From JAICLV01 sp036380925 (GTDB lineage Bacteria; Actinomycetota; Actinomycetes; Acidothermales; Acidothermaceae): DNA of 36,847 nt. Made by a program: the position numbers and the translations under genes. The notes beneath the pieces are model-generated. The model was not told the origin of the DNA and did not search any database. It saw only the letters and a list, made by a program, of their open reading frames with translations. The stretch's first letter is position 1; each line of letters opens with the position of its first letter. The DNA is taken from contig DASVDW010000099.1 in assembly GCA_036380925.1 (NCBI GenBank), positions 1 through 36,847 on the forward strand, read 5' to 3'. Below, piece by piece: positions 10,461 to 17,972 of this stretch.

Positions 10461-10490
10461 GGCCCGGAAGGGCCATATCCCGCTGGCGGG
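10461..10490 (+). terminator. Hairpin cluster downstream of whiA
   Basis: GGCCC-GGAA-GGGCC (10461-10474) is a perfect five-pair stem capped by a GNRA tetraloop. It is followed at once by the dyad CCCGC-TG-GCGGG (10479-10490), whose 2-nt spacer is too tight for a normal hairpin. There is no T-run. It could end rapZ-yvcK-whiA transcription or form part of the gap leader. No known riboswitch pattern was recognised. Confidence 0.35.
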
Positions 10491-10600
10491 ACGGGCCGCC
10501 CGATCGGTTAGGGTTTTAACGCCGACTCGCCCCCGGCGCTCGCCGAGAAACTCGCGCTGCGACCACGCCCAGGGCGGCGCCGGCGAGGTTGGTCGATGTC

Positions 10601-10633
10601 GACCAGCAAAAGGTCAGCAAACGGTCAGCACAC
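10601..10633 (+). repeat. Three 11-bp tandem near-repeats upstream of gap
   Basis: The units are GACCAGCAAAA, GGTCAGCAAAC and GGTCAGCACAC, in exact 11-bp register (core GGTCAGCA). One helical turn per unit places the cores on the same DNA face, as in arrays of operator half-sites. They end 46 nt before the gap GTG. Confidence 0.75.
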
Positions 10634-10636
10634 GAC

Positions 10637-10656
10637 GATTTCGGTTGATTTCGGTT
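10637..10656 (+). repeat. Two perfect 10-bp tandem repeats upstream of gap
   Basis: GATTTCGGTT occurs at 10637-10646 and again at 10647-10656, immediately after the 11-bp repeats and 12 nt before the GAGGAG ribosome-binding site. Protein-binding or leader function is possible; the sequence does not decide. Confidence 0.8.
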
Positions 10657-10679
10657 CTCGACTCGGACGAGGAGTTCCC

Positions 10680-11690
10680 GTGACTATTCGCGTTGGCGTC
10701 AACGGATTTGGGCGCATCGGACGCAACTTCTACCGCGCGGTCGCCGCCTCGCAGGGCAGCAACCTCGAGATCGTCGCGGTCAACGACCTGACCGACACCA
10801 AGACGCTCGCCCACCTGCTGAAGTACGACACCACGCTGGGCACCTTGAGCAGCGAAATCCGCTCCGGTGAGGGCTCGATCACGGTCGACGGCAAAGAGAT
10901 CAAGGTGCTCTCGCAGCGCGATCCCGCGGCGTTGCCGTGGGGCGACCTCGGTGTCGACATCGTCATCGAGTCGACCGGCCACTTCACCGACGCGGAGAAG
11001 GCGAAGGCGCACATCGCCGGAGGCGCGAAGAAGGTCATCATCTCGGCGCCCGCGAAGAATGAGGACGCCACCTTCGTGCTCGGCGTCAACGATGGCGACT
11101 ACGACCCGGCCAAGCACAACGTGATCAGCAACGCGTCGTGCACCACCAACTGCGTGGCGCCGCTGGCCAAGGTGTTGCAGGACGCCTTCGGCATCACCAA
11201 GGGCTTCATGACGACCATCCACGCCTACACGAACGACCAGGTCACTCTCGACTTCCCGCACAAGGACCTTCGCCGAGCCCGCGCCGCCGCGGTGAACATC
11301 ATCCCGACGACGACCGGCGCGGCCAAGGCGGTCGCTCTGGTGATGCCTGAGCTAAAGGGCCGGCTCGACGGTTACTCGCTGCGCGTGCCGGTGCCGGTCG
11401 GCTCGATCACCGACCTCGTCGTCGAGCTTGAGCGCGACGTGACGAAGGACGACGTGAACGCCGCTTACAAGGCGGCGGCCGAGGGCCAGCTCAAGGGTTA
11501 CCTCGCCTACAGCGAGGACCCCATCGTGTCCTCCGACATCGTCGGCTCGCCCGCGTCGTGCATCTTCGACTCGCCGCTCACCATGGCCAACGGCAACCAG
11601 GTCAAGGTGTTCGGCTGGTACGACAACGAGTGGGGTTACTCGAACCGGCTGGCCGACCTCACCTCGCTCGTCGCGGCGCGGCTCGGCTAG
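10680..11690 (+). CDS. gap: Type I glyceraldehyde-3-phosphate dehydrogenase
   Basis: This enzyme oxidises and phosphorylates glyceraldehyde-3-phosphate to 1,3-bisphosphoglycerate in glycolysis and runs in reverse in gluconeogenesis. It has 336 residues. The Rossmann motif GVNGFGRIGR is at residues 6-15; Asp36 after the second strand indicates NAD preference. Catalytic Cys154 lies in SNASCTTNC and His181 in TTIHAYTNDQ. The C-terminal WYDNEWGYSNRL is typical. The start GTG 10680 has GAGGAG (10669-10674) at spacing 5; a longer frame from ATG 10596 would translate the tandem repeats and lacks family similarity. It is first gene of gap-pgk-tpiA, with pgk starting 11 nt after its stop. The repeats at 10601-10656 are the likely control region. 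Confidence 0.98.
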   Translation: MTIRVGVNGFGRIGRNFYRAVAASQGSNLEIVAVNDLTDTKTLAHLLKYDTTLGTLSSEIRSGEGSITVDGKEIKVLSQRDPAALPWGDLGVDIVIESTGHFTDAEKAKAHIAGGAKKVIISAPAKNEDATFVLGVNDGDYDPAKHNVISNASCTTNCVAPLAKVLQDAFGITKGFMTTIHAYTNDQVTLDFPHKDLRRARAAAVNIIPTTTGAAKAVALVMPELKGRLDGYSLRVPVPVGSITDLVVELERDVTKDDVNAAYKAAAEGQLKGYLAYSEDPIVSSDIVGSPASCIFDSPLTMANGNQVKVFGWYDNEWGYSNRLADLTSLVAARLG

Positions 11691-11701
11691 GCGGACAACG
11701 C

Positions 11702-12910
11702 ATGCAGACTGTCGACGACCTGGAGGTCGCCGGCCGCACCGTCTTGGTCCGGTCCGATCTCAACGTGCCGCTCAAAGACGGCGTGATCACCGACGACAAG
11801 CGGATTCAGGCCAGCCTTCCGACGATCCGCGACCTCGCCGGCCGCGGCGCCCGCGTCGTCGTGCTCGCGCACCTTGGCCGGCCCAAGGGCGAGGTCAAGC
11901 CGGAGCTGTCGCTGCGCCCGGTGGCGCAGCGACTGCAAGAGCTGCTCGGCCAACCGGTGGGATTCCCCGAGACCGCCGAGGGCGGAGTGGCCGGTCCGGC
12001 CGCGCAGGCGGCGGTCGCCGCCGCCGGCGCGGGCGGCGTCGTCCTGCTTGAGAACATCCGCTTCGAGGCGGCCGAAACGAGCAAGGACGACGGCGAACGC
12101 GCCGCGTTCGCGCAGGCGCTCGTGACGCTGGCCGGCGAAAACCCCGCATACGTCGGCGACGGGTTCGGCGCGGTGCACCGCAAGCACGCCAGCGTCTACG
12201 ACCTGCCCAAGTTGCTGCCGCACGCGGCCGGCGGTCTGGTGCTCGCCGAGGTGACCGTGCTGAAGCGGCTTACCGAAGACCTCGAGCGGCCCTACGTCGT
12301 GGTGCTGGGCGGGGCCAAGGTGTCCGACAAGCTCGGCGTCATCGCCAACCTGCTCGACAAGGTCGACCGGCTGATCGTCGGCGGTGGGATGGCGTACACG
12401 TTCTTGAGCGCGCAAGGCCACGAGGTCGGCAACTCCCTGCTGGAGGCCGACCAAGTCGACACCGTGGCGGGATTCCTCGCCGAAGCCGACAAGCGCGGCG
12501 TCGACCTCGTGCTGCCGGTCGACGTGGTGGCGGCGACGCACTTCGCGGCCGACGCGCGCAGCGTCGTCGTGCCCGCCACCGAGATCCCGGCGGATCGCGA
12601 GGGGCTCGACATCGGGCCGAAGACCCGCGAGCTGTTCGCCAGCAAGCTCGCCGACGCGCGCACCGTGTTTTGGAACGGCCCGATGGGCGTGTTCGAGTTC
12701 GACGCGTTCGCCGCGGGCACCCTCGCGCTGGCGGAGGCGCTGACGAAGGTCGACGGGCTCACCGTCGTCGGCGGGGGCGACTCCGCCGCCGCGGTCCGCA
12801 AGCTGGGTTTCCCGGAGAGCGCGTTCGGCCACGTGTCCACCGGCGGCGGCGCGAGCCTGGAGTACCTGGAGGGCAAGACACTGCCCGGCCTTCAGGCGCT
12901 GGAGGCCTGA
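11702..12910 (+). CDS. pgk: Phosphoglycerate kinase
   Basis: Phosphoglycerate kinase transfers the acyl-phosphate of 1,3-bisphosphoglycerate to ADP, the first ATP-yielding step of lower glycolysis. The protein has 402 residues, the usual length. The N-terminal substrate-binding signature is VRSDLNVPLKDG, then LAHLGRPKG and LENIRFEAAE. The C-terminal nucleotide half has VVLGGAKVSDKLGV, FWNGPMGVFE and the glycine-rich VVGGGDSAAAV. ATG 11702 has AGGCGGA at spacing 6, overlapping the gap stop. The stop TGA 12908-12910 is 2 nt before the tpiA GTG, so the three genes form one transcription and translation unit. Confidence 0.98.
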   Translation: MQTVDDLEVAGRTVLVRSDLNVPLKDGVITDDKRIQASLPTIRDLAGRGARVVVLAHLGRPKGEVKPELSLRPVAQRLQELLGQPVGFPETAEGGVAGPAAQAAVAAAGAGGVVLLENIRFEAAETSKDDGERAAFAQALVTLAGENPAYVGDGFGAVHRKHASVYDLPKLLPHAAGGLVLAEVTVLKRLTEDLERPYVVVLGGAKVSDKLGVIANLLDKVDRLIVGGGMAYTFLSAQGHEVGNSLLEADQVDTVAGFLAEADKRGVDLVLPVDVVAATHFAADARSVVVPATEIPADREGLDIGPKTRELFASKLADARTVFWNGPMGVFEFDAFAAGTLALAEALTKVDGLTVVGGGDSAAAVRKLGFPESAFGHVSTGGGASLEYLEGKTLPGLQALEA

Positions 12911-12912
12911 GC

Positions 12913-13710
12913 GTGGGGTCGAAGAACGGCGCCGGCCGCAAGCCGCTGATGGCCGGAAACTGGAAGATGAACCTCAACCATCTCGAGGCGATCGCGCTCG
13001 TCCAAAAGCTCGCGTTCTCGTTGTCAGACGCCGATTACCAGGCGGTCGACGTCGCGGTGATCCCTCCGTTCACCGCGCTGCGAAGCGTGCAGACCCTGGT
13101 CGACGGCGACCGGCTGCGCATCAGGTACGGCGCGCAGGACGTCTCAGCCCACGAGGCCGGGGCGTACACCGGCGAGATCTCGGCCTCGATGCTGGCGAAG
13201 CTCGGCTGCACGTACGTCGTCGTCGGCCACTCTGAGCGTCGGCAGTACCACCATGAGGACGACGCGCTCGTCAACGCCAAGGTGAAGGCCGTCCTCGGCG
13301 CGGGCATGACGCCGATCTTGTGCATTGGCGAGCCGCTGCACGTGCGCCAAGCGGACGGGCACGTCGGGCACTGCCTCAGCCAATTGGACGGCGGCCTCGC
13401 GGGCGTGCCCGCCGACAAGGCGGCGTCGTCCGTCATCGCGTACGAGCCGGTGTGGGCTATCGGCACCGGTGAGGTCGCCACGCCGCAGGACGCCCAAGAG
13501 GTCTGCGCCGCGATCCGCGCCCGGATCGCCGACCTCTACGACACGGCTGTGAGTGATCGAGTTCGGGTGCTGTACGGCGGCTCCGTCAAGGGAAATAATG
13601 CCGCCGGGATCATGGCGGAGAGTGACATCGACGGCGCGTTGGTTGGGGGAGCGAGCCTCGATGCGGACGATTTTGTGAAGATTGTCCGGTTCGACAACAC
13701 GGAGCAGTGA
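12913..13710 (+). CDS. tpiA: Triosephosphate isomerase
   Basis: This TIM-barrel enzyme interconverts dihydroxyacetone phosphate and glyceraldehyde-3-phosphate. In its 265 residues the active-site residues are Asn16 and Lys18 (GNWKMN), His106 (VVGHSERR) and Glu178 (AYEPVWAIGTG); the phosphate-gripping loop 6 follows, and YGGSVKGNNA lies near the end. GTG 12913 has GGAGG (12901-12905) at spacing 7, inside the end of pgk. In most actinobacteria secG comes next; here a five-gene peptide transporter separates them. A 17-bp palindrome begins 12 nt after the stop. Confidence 0.98.
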   Translation: MGSKNGAGRKPLMAGNWKMNLNHLEAIALVQKLAFSLSDADYQAVDVAVIPPFTALRSVQTLVDGDRLRIRYGAQDVSAHEAGAYTGEISASMLAKLGCTYVVVGHSERRQYHHEDDALVNAKVKAVLGAGMTPILCIGEPLHVRQADGHVGHCLSQLDGGLAGVPADKAASSVIAYEPVWAIGTGEVATPQDAQEVCAAIRARIADLYDTAVSDRVRVLYGGSVKGNNAAGIMAESDIDGALVGGASLDADDFVKIVRFDNTEQ

Positions 13711-13721
13711 CACTTCGGCGA

Positions 13722-13738
13722 ATCTCGTACAACGAGAT
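13722..13738. promoter_or_regulatory. Perfect 17-bp palindrome, candidate operator
   Basis: ATCTCGT-ACA-ACGAGAT has seven-base arms with a 3-base centre. A further half-site ACGAGAT is at 13790-13796, just after a TAGATT -10-like hexamer (13783-13788). An operator for the peptide-transport operon fits best. A tpiA terminator is less likely because the loop is short and no T-run follows. Confidence 0.5.
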
Positions 13739-13782
13739 GCGACGAAAAGCTACTTGCGTAACTCTTGCGTCACGATCTGCGT

Positions 13783-13828
13783 TAGATTCACGAGATCGGC
13801 CGTGAGCGGGTAGGGCGACAGCTAGATT
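13783..13828 (+). promoter_or_regulatory. Candidate promoter zone of the peptide-transport operon
   Basis: Two TAGATTC copies exactly 40 bp apart (13783-13789 and 13823-13829) fit the TANNNT -10 pattern. TTGCGT hexamers at 13754-13759 and 13765-13770 are upstream, but their spacing to either -10 is not canonical. The leader would be roughly 100-140 nt. Confidence 0.3.
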
Positions 13829-13861
13829 CGCCTGCGATCGGCACCCGGGCGCCCGCGCATG

Positions 13862-13917
13862 TGTGAGCCCGGCGTACGGAGAGCCGTAACTACTTGCGGA
13901 CCGCTCACAAGGCGGTC
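13862..13917 (+). promoter_or_regulatory. Structured 5' leader with competing pairings
   Basis: TACGG-AGAG-CCGTA (13875-13888) is a perfect tetraloop hairpin. TGTGAGC (13862-13868) can pair with GCTCACA (13903-13909) around it. GACCGC (13899-13904) can instead pair with GCGGTC (13912-13917), 4 nt before the Shine-Dalgarno. A farther partner, GTGAGCGG at 13802-13809, also complements CCGCTCAC (13901-13908). These pairings exclude one another. Confidence 0.35.
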
Positions 13918-13932
13918 GGAAGAAGGAGAGAG

Positions 13933-15714
13933 ATGCTCGGCAGACGTAGAGGGCTTCAGATCGCGGCCGGGATCGCCGTGCTCGCCCTTGCCGCCGCCGC
14001 TTGTGGCGGGAGCAGCAAGAAGGGCAACGGCGGCAGCAGCGACAATGTGACCCAGGGCCGGATCAAGGCGTCCGACCCGAACACCGTGAACTCGGTGAGC
14101 AACCCCAAGAAGGGCGGAACGCTCACCTACGCGCTTGAGAAGACGATCAGCAACTGGAACATTCTCACGTCGGCCGGCAACACGTTCGAGACCGCGGAGG
14201 TCATCGACGCGATCTATCCGTCCGCGTTCATCGCGCAGCCCGACCTGTCGCCGGCGATGAACACCGACCTGCTCAAGAGCGCGAAGGTCACCAAGACCGA
14301 CCCGCAGACGGTGGTCTACGAGATCAACCCCAAGGCGGTGTGGTCTGACGGCACTCCGATCAACGCCGACGACTTCATCTACGTCTGGAAGGGCAGCGCC
14401 GCCTGCGAGAAGTGTGACGTCGCCTCCACCACCGGCTACACCGACATCGCGGATATCAAGGGGTCGGGCACCAACAACCAGACCGTCACGGTGACGTTCA
14501 AGCAAGGCAAGTCGTTCTCTGACTGGAAGTACATGTTCGGCCCGATCCTGCCGGCCCACGCCGCGCAGCCGCAGGGGCTCGACGCGACCAACCTCGAGGC
14601 CAGCTGGGACCACGGCTTCGCCGACAACCCGCCGAAGATCTCCGGCGGCCCGTACGTCATCAGCGACTTCAGCAAGGACCAAAGCGTCACCTTGTCGCCG
14701 AACGACAAGTGGTATGGCGCGAAGGGCCCGTACCTCGACAAGCTGGTCTTCCGCATGATCACCGACGCGACGCAGGAGCCGCCGGCCCTGCAGAACAAGG
14801 AGATCGACGCGATGTACCCGCAGCCTGAGGTCGACCTGATCAAGCAGCTCGACAGCATGCAGGGCGTCGTCTACCAGGAGGACCTCGGCCTGGTCTACGA
14901 GCACTTCGACTTCAACCTGCAAAACCCGGCGCTGAAGGATCTCGCTGTGCGGCAGGCGCTCTTCACCGCGGTCGACCGCAAGCAGATCATGGAAGCGACC
15001 GTGCTGCAGAGCGACCCGGACGTGCCCGCGCTGAACAACCGGATGTTCGTCCCCGGTCAGGACGGCTACCAGGACAACGTCACCAAGTTCGGCTACGGCA
15101 CGGGTGACATCGAGAAGGCCAAGAAGATCCTGACCGACGCTAAGTACACCGGCGTCGGCACCAAGTTGGTCGGGCCCGATGGCAAGCCGTTCCCGGCGCT
15201 GCAGATGGCCTACACCCAGGGCAACCAGGTGCGGCAGACCGAGTGCCAGATGTTCGCCGACGCGGCGAAGAAGCTCGGCATCACGGTCAACGTCACGCCG
15301 ACCGACAGCTTGGGCAAGACGCTGACCCAGGCCGACTCCAACCACCACTACGACGTGATCGTGTTCGCGTGGGTGGCGACGCCGTTCCCGGCGTCCGGCA
15401 ACGCTCCGCTCTACCAGAGCTCGGCGGCGCAAGGTGGCGGCGACAACTGGGGTGGCAACTACGGCCACTACACCAACTCCGACGTCGACAAGTGGTTGGC
15501 GGACTCGCTGGCGAACACCGACCCGAAGGCGGTCGTCAAGGACCTCAACCAGGCCGACGAGCAGATCTCCAAGGACGCCTACACGCTGCCCCTCTACCAG
15601 AAGCCGACGCTGCTGGCGTACGTCAACAAGTGGGGCAACATTCGCGACAACGCCACCAGCGTTGGCCCGCCGTACAACGTGCAGGAGTGGGGCCTGAAGT
15701 CCTCCGCGTCCTGA
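13933..15714 (+). CDS. Peptide ABC transporter substrate-binding lipoprotein (SBP family 5)
   Basis: This membrane-anchored binding protein would capture dipeptides or oligopeptides for the importer encoded by the next four genes. The 593-residue precursor has a basic N terminus (MLGRRRG), a hydrophobic segment (9-23) and Cys24 in LAAAACGGS; position -3 is Ala rather than Leu, an acceptable but less common lipobox. A Gly/Ser/Lys-rich tether follows. The mature part shows SBP_bac_5 features: GGTLTYAL, WSDGTPINADDFIYVW, SGGPYVISDF, and LAVRQALFTAVDRKQI. ATG 13933 follows an excellent SD (GAAGGAG, 13922-13928). The ligand cannot be assigned; nickel, sugars and peptides all occur in this family. 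A strong stem-loop follows the stop. Confidence 0.93.
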   Translation: MLGRRRGLQIAAGIAVLALAAAACGGSSKKGNGGSSDNVTQGRIKASDPNTVNSVSNPKKGGTLTYALEKTISNWNILTSAGNTFETAEVIDAIYPSAFIAQPDLSPAMNTDLLKSAKVTKTDPQTVVYEINPKAVWSDGTPINADDFIYVWKGSAACEKCDVASTTGYTDIADIKGSGTNNQTVTVTFKQGKSFSDWKYMFGPILPAHAAQPQGLDATNLEASWDHGFADNPPKISGGPYVISDFSKDQSVTLSPNDKWYGAKGPYLDKLVFRMITDATQEPPALQNKEIDAMYPQPEVDLIKQLDSMQGVVYQEDLGLVYEHFDFNLQNPALKDLAVRQALFTAVDRKQIMEATVLQSDPDVPALNNRMFVPGQDGYQDNVTKFGYGTGDIEKAKKILTDAKYTGVGTKLVGPDGKPFPALQMAYTQGNQVRQTECQMFADAAKKLGITVNVTPTDSLGKTLTQADSNHHYDVIVFAWVATPFPASGNAPLYQSSAAQGGGDNWGGNYGHYTNSDVDKWLADSLANTDPKAVVKDLNQADEQISKDAYTLPLYQKPTLLAYVNKWGNIRDNATSVGPPYNVQEWGLKSSAS

Positions 15715-15753
15715 CGCGTCGGCAGCAGTGATCCCCTAGCACCAATCGCGACC

Positions 15754-15786
15754 GGGGGCCGGACCGTTGACCACGGTCCGGCCCCC
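15754..15786 (+). terminator. 14-bp perfect stem-loop after the binding-protein gene
   Basis: GGGGGCCGGACCGT (15754-15767) pairs without mismatch with ACGGTCCGGCCCCC (15773-15786) around TGACC. It begins 40 nt after the stop. No T-run follows. In ABC importers such a stem typically lets part of the transcripts end or protects the upstream mRNA, giving more binding protein than permease. Confidence 0.8.
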
Positions 15787-15979
15787 GAAAGCAATCTGGC
15801 GGGCCCGGAAAAATCGGTTGCGCACCGGTAAGTTCGCTGTTCCTGCCGATAGACTTTCCGCTCGACGGGCCTACCCCCGCCCACGAAGATCCGCCGCACC
15901 AGGCCTACCGACCCCGGGCCGATCCCGGCCCCTCCGCCCAAGGGCTACCCGCCCTGGCCTCTCCCTAGCGAGGCGATCG
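15787..15979. other. Rest of the binding-protein/permease gap
   Basis: This 193-bp non-coding stretch holds a second stem-loop, GGGCCG-ATCC-CGGCCC (15916-15931), and one TANNNT hexamer (TAGACT, 15850-15855) without a matching -35. No credible ORF is present: the frame open from 15767 is Arg/Pro-rich and runs through the hairpin. Confidence 0.5.
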
Positions 15980-16963
15980 ATGCTGGCGTACGCCATTCGG
16001 CGGCTGCTGATCTCGATACCGATCATCCTCATCTCGACGTTCATCGTCTTCCTGCTGGTGACCTACTCCGGTGACCCGCTGGCGAATCTGCGCACGAAGC
16101 AGCCGATTCCGCCGCCGCAGGTGTTCGCCAAGTACAAGCACGACTTCCGGCTGGACCAGCCGGTCCTGGAGCGGTACTGGCACTGGATCACCGGCGTGGT
16201 CCACGGCGACTTCGGACCCTCGGTCGAAGGTGGCGGCACCCTCAACATCGGCCACGAGCTCGGGCACCGGCTGATCGTGTCCGCCCGGCTGGTGATCGCC
16301 GCGATGATCATCGCCGCGCTGCTGGCCGTCATCGTCGGCGTCGTGAGCGCGATGAAGCAGTACAGCATCCCCGACTACGCGTTCACCTTCACCGGCTTCT
16401 TGTTCTTGTCCATGCCGGTGTTCTGGTTCGCGGTGCTGCTCAAAGAGGGCGCGATCTGGCTGAACACAAACGCCGGGACGTCCTTGAAGACGATCGGCGA
16501 CACGTCGCCGATCGTCGGCCCAGGCGCGTGGGCGCACTTCACCGACGCGGTCAACCACCTGGTGCTGCCGACGATCGCTTTGGCGATGACGTCGTACGCC
16601 GCGTGGAGCCGGTTCAACCGGGCGTCCATGCTCGAGGTGCTCAGCAGCGACTACATCCGGTTGGCGCGCGCCAAGGGGTTGTCTCGCCGACGGGTGCTGG
16701 TGCGGCACGCGCTACGCACCGCGCTGATCCCGTTCGTCACCGTCACCGCGCTCGACATGGCCGCGATCTTGGGCGCGACCATCATCACCGAGACGGTGTT
16801 CCAGTGGCGGGGGATGGGCACCTTCCTACTCGACGGCATCAGAAACCTCGACGTGTACGTGGTGCTGGCCTGGCTGCTGGTCGCCGCGCTCATTGTGATC
16901 GTCTTCAACTTGATCGCCGACCTGCTGTACGGCGTCCTAGACCCGAGGATCCGCTATGAGTAG
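15980..16963 (+). CDS. Peptide ABC transporter permease, DppB/OppB type
   Basis: This is the first membrane subunit of the peptide importer, 327 residues. A transmembrane helix begins at about residue 9 (LLISIPIILISTFIVFLL). A periplasmic loop with the family pattern LRLDQPVLERYWHW-like (here FRLDQPVLERYWHW) and GDFGPS follows. Further helices lie at about 100-125, 135-155, 195-210, 255-285 and 295-320. The cytoplasmic EAA loop that docks on the ATPases is DYIRLARAKGLSRRRVLVRH. FQWRGMG near the end is typical. The start is ATG 15980 with GAGG at spacing 6; upstream in-frame residues are non-coding in composition. The last 8 nt overlap the next permease gene, so the two subunits are made in step. 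Confidence 0.94.
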   Translation: MLAYAIRRLLISIPIILISTFIVFLLVTYSGDPLANLRTKQPIPPPQVFAKYKHDFRLDQPVLERYWHWITGVVHGDFGPSVEGGGTLNIGHELGHRLIVSARLVIAAMIIAALLAVIVGVVSAMKQYSIPDYAFTFTGFLFLSMPVFWFAVLLKEGAIWLNTNAGTSLKTIGDTSPIVGPGAWAHFTDAVNHLVLPTIALAMTSYAAWSRFNRASMLEVLSSDYIRLARAKGLSRRRVLVRHALRTALIPFVTVTALDMAAILGATIITETVFQWRGMGTFLLDGIRNLDVYVVLAWLLVAALIVIVFNLIADLLYGVLDPRIRYE

Positions 16964-17972
16964 CCGACACGACGAGCGGCTGCGATCCGGGCGGCCCAAC
17001 TCCGGCTCCCACTCCCAGCAGACGGAGGAGGTGTCGTCCCCGAACGCGCCGCTGCAGGGCGTCGCGCTCGAGCGCGAGTTGGCGGGAGCGCCCGACCGCG
17101 AGTTCACCGTCGCGGCGCGGTCGCAATGGAGCATGGTGGCGCGCCGGTTCTTCCGGCACAAGCTGGCCGTGGTCAGCCTCGTGGTGTTCGTCGCCGTGGT
17201 GCTGCTGGCGTTCGTCGGCGGCACGCTCTGGCACTACAACTACCAAGACCTCACCGGCGACTACAGCGTCGGGCCAAGCGCCAAGCACCCCTTCGGCACG
17301 GACTCATCGAGTCACGACACGTTCGCCCAGGTGCTGCGCGGCACCCAGCGCTCGCTTGAGATCGCGCTCTTCGTCGCCGTGGTCGCGACGGCCGTGGGCA
17401 CCGTGTACGGGTCGATCGCCGGATTCTTCCGCGGCTGGTCCGACAGCGTCATGATGCGGATCGTCGACCTCTTCTTGACCTTCCCGACGATCGCGGTTGC
17501 CGCGATCCTCGGCGACCAGCTGGGCCCGAGGGCCAATGGCTGGCTGTGGATCGCGGTCGTCCTCGCCGCGCTGATCTGGCCGTACGTCTCGCGCGTGGTT
17601 CGCGGCGTGACGTTGTCGATCCGCGAGAAGGAGTACATCGAGGCCTCCCGCGCGCTCGGCGCGTCCAACTCGCGCATCATCGCGCGACACGTGGTGCCGA
17701 ACGTCATCGGACCCGTCATCGTCACCATCACGATCCTGGTGGCGCAGGCGATCCTCGCCGAGACGGCGCTGTCGTTCGTGGGTTTCGGCGTGAAAGCTCC
17801 CGACACCTCGCTGGGCTTGCTGGTGAGCGTCAACCAGACCGCTGTTCAGACCAGACCGTGGCTTTTCTACTTCCCGGGGTTCTTCATCATCGTGATCGCC
17901 CTCTCGATCAACTTCATCGGCGACGGTTTGCGTGACGCGCTCGACCCGACCCAGACCCGGGTGCGCGCATGA
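16956..17972 (+). CDS. Peptide ABC transporter permease, DppC/OppC type
   Basis: This is the second membrane subunit, 338 residues. It has a hydrophilic cytoplasmic N-terminal extension of about 60 residues rich in Ser, Arg, Glu and Gln, then the OppC-type first helix (LAVVSLVVFVAVVLLAFVGG), a periplasmic segment with HPFGTDSSSHD (the HPLGTD-like motif), and five more helices. The EAA loop is EYIEASRALGASNSRIIARH, followed by ETALSFVGFG near the end. ATG 16956 lies inside the previous gene, 8 nt from its stop. The stop shares ATGA with the next ATPase gene. The long N terminus is a little unusual but otherwise unremarkable. Confidence 0.94.
   Translation: MSSRHDERLRSGRPNSGSHSQQTEEVSSPNAPLQGVALERELAGAPDREFTVAARSQWSMVARRFFRHKLAVVSLVVFVAVVLLAFVGGTLWHYNYQDLTGDYSVGPSAKHPFGTDSSSHDTFAQVLRGTQRSLEIALFVAVVATAVGTVYGSIAGFFRGWSDSVMMRIVDLFLTFPTIAVAAILGDQLGPRANGWLWIAVVLAALIWPYVSRVVRGVTLSIREKEYIEASRALGASNSRIIARHVVPNVIGPVIVTITILVAQAILAETALSFVGFGVKAPDTSLGLLVSVNQTAVQTRPWLFYFPGFFIIVIALSINFIGDGLRDALDPTQTRVRA

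Larger units (their letters stand above)
10394..10679. other. whiA-gap intergenic region
   Basis: This region holds the hairpins at 10461-10490, a TAGGGT hexamer at 10509-10514 that could be a -10 box (inside GTTA-N6-TAAC), and two tandem repeat sets at 10601-10656 just before the gap ribosome-binding site. A GTG-initiated frame from 10417 to 10683 exists, but its codon use is unlike the neighbouring genes. Nothing else is identifiable. Confidence 0.6.

Noticed and set aside
10596..10679. In-frame upstream extension of gap from ATG 10596
   Set aside because: The extra 28 residues encode the tandem repeats and precede the normal GAPDH N terminus; a good GAGGAG site sits before GTG 10680.
10417..10683. 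88-codon frame ending in a GTGA overlap with gap
   Set aside because: It contains TTA, AGA and AGG codons and A/T third positions unlike neighbouring genes, and it translates hairpins and tandem repeats. The overlap with the gap start looks coincidental.
13859..14050. 63-codon frame starting in the peptide-operon leader
   Set aside because: It runs out of frame into the lipoprotein gene with low-complexity content and no Shine-Dalgarno.
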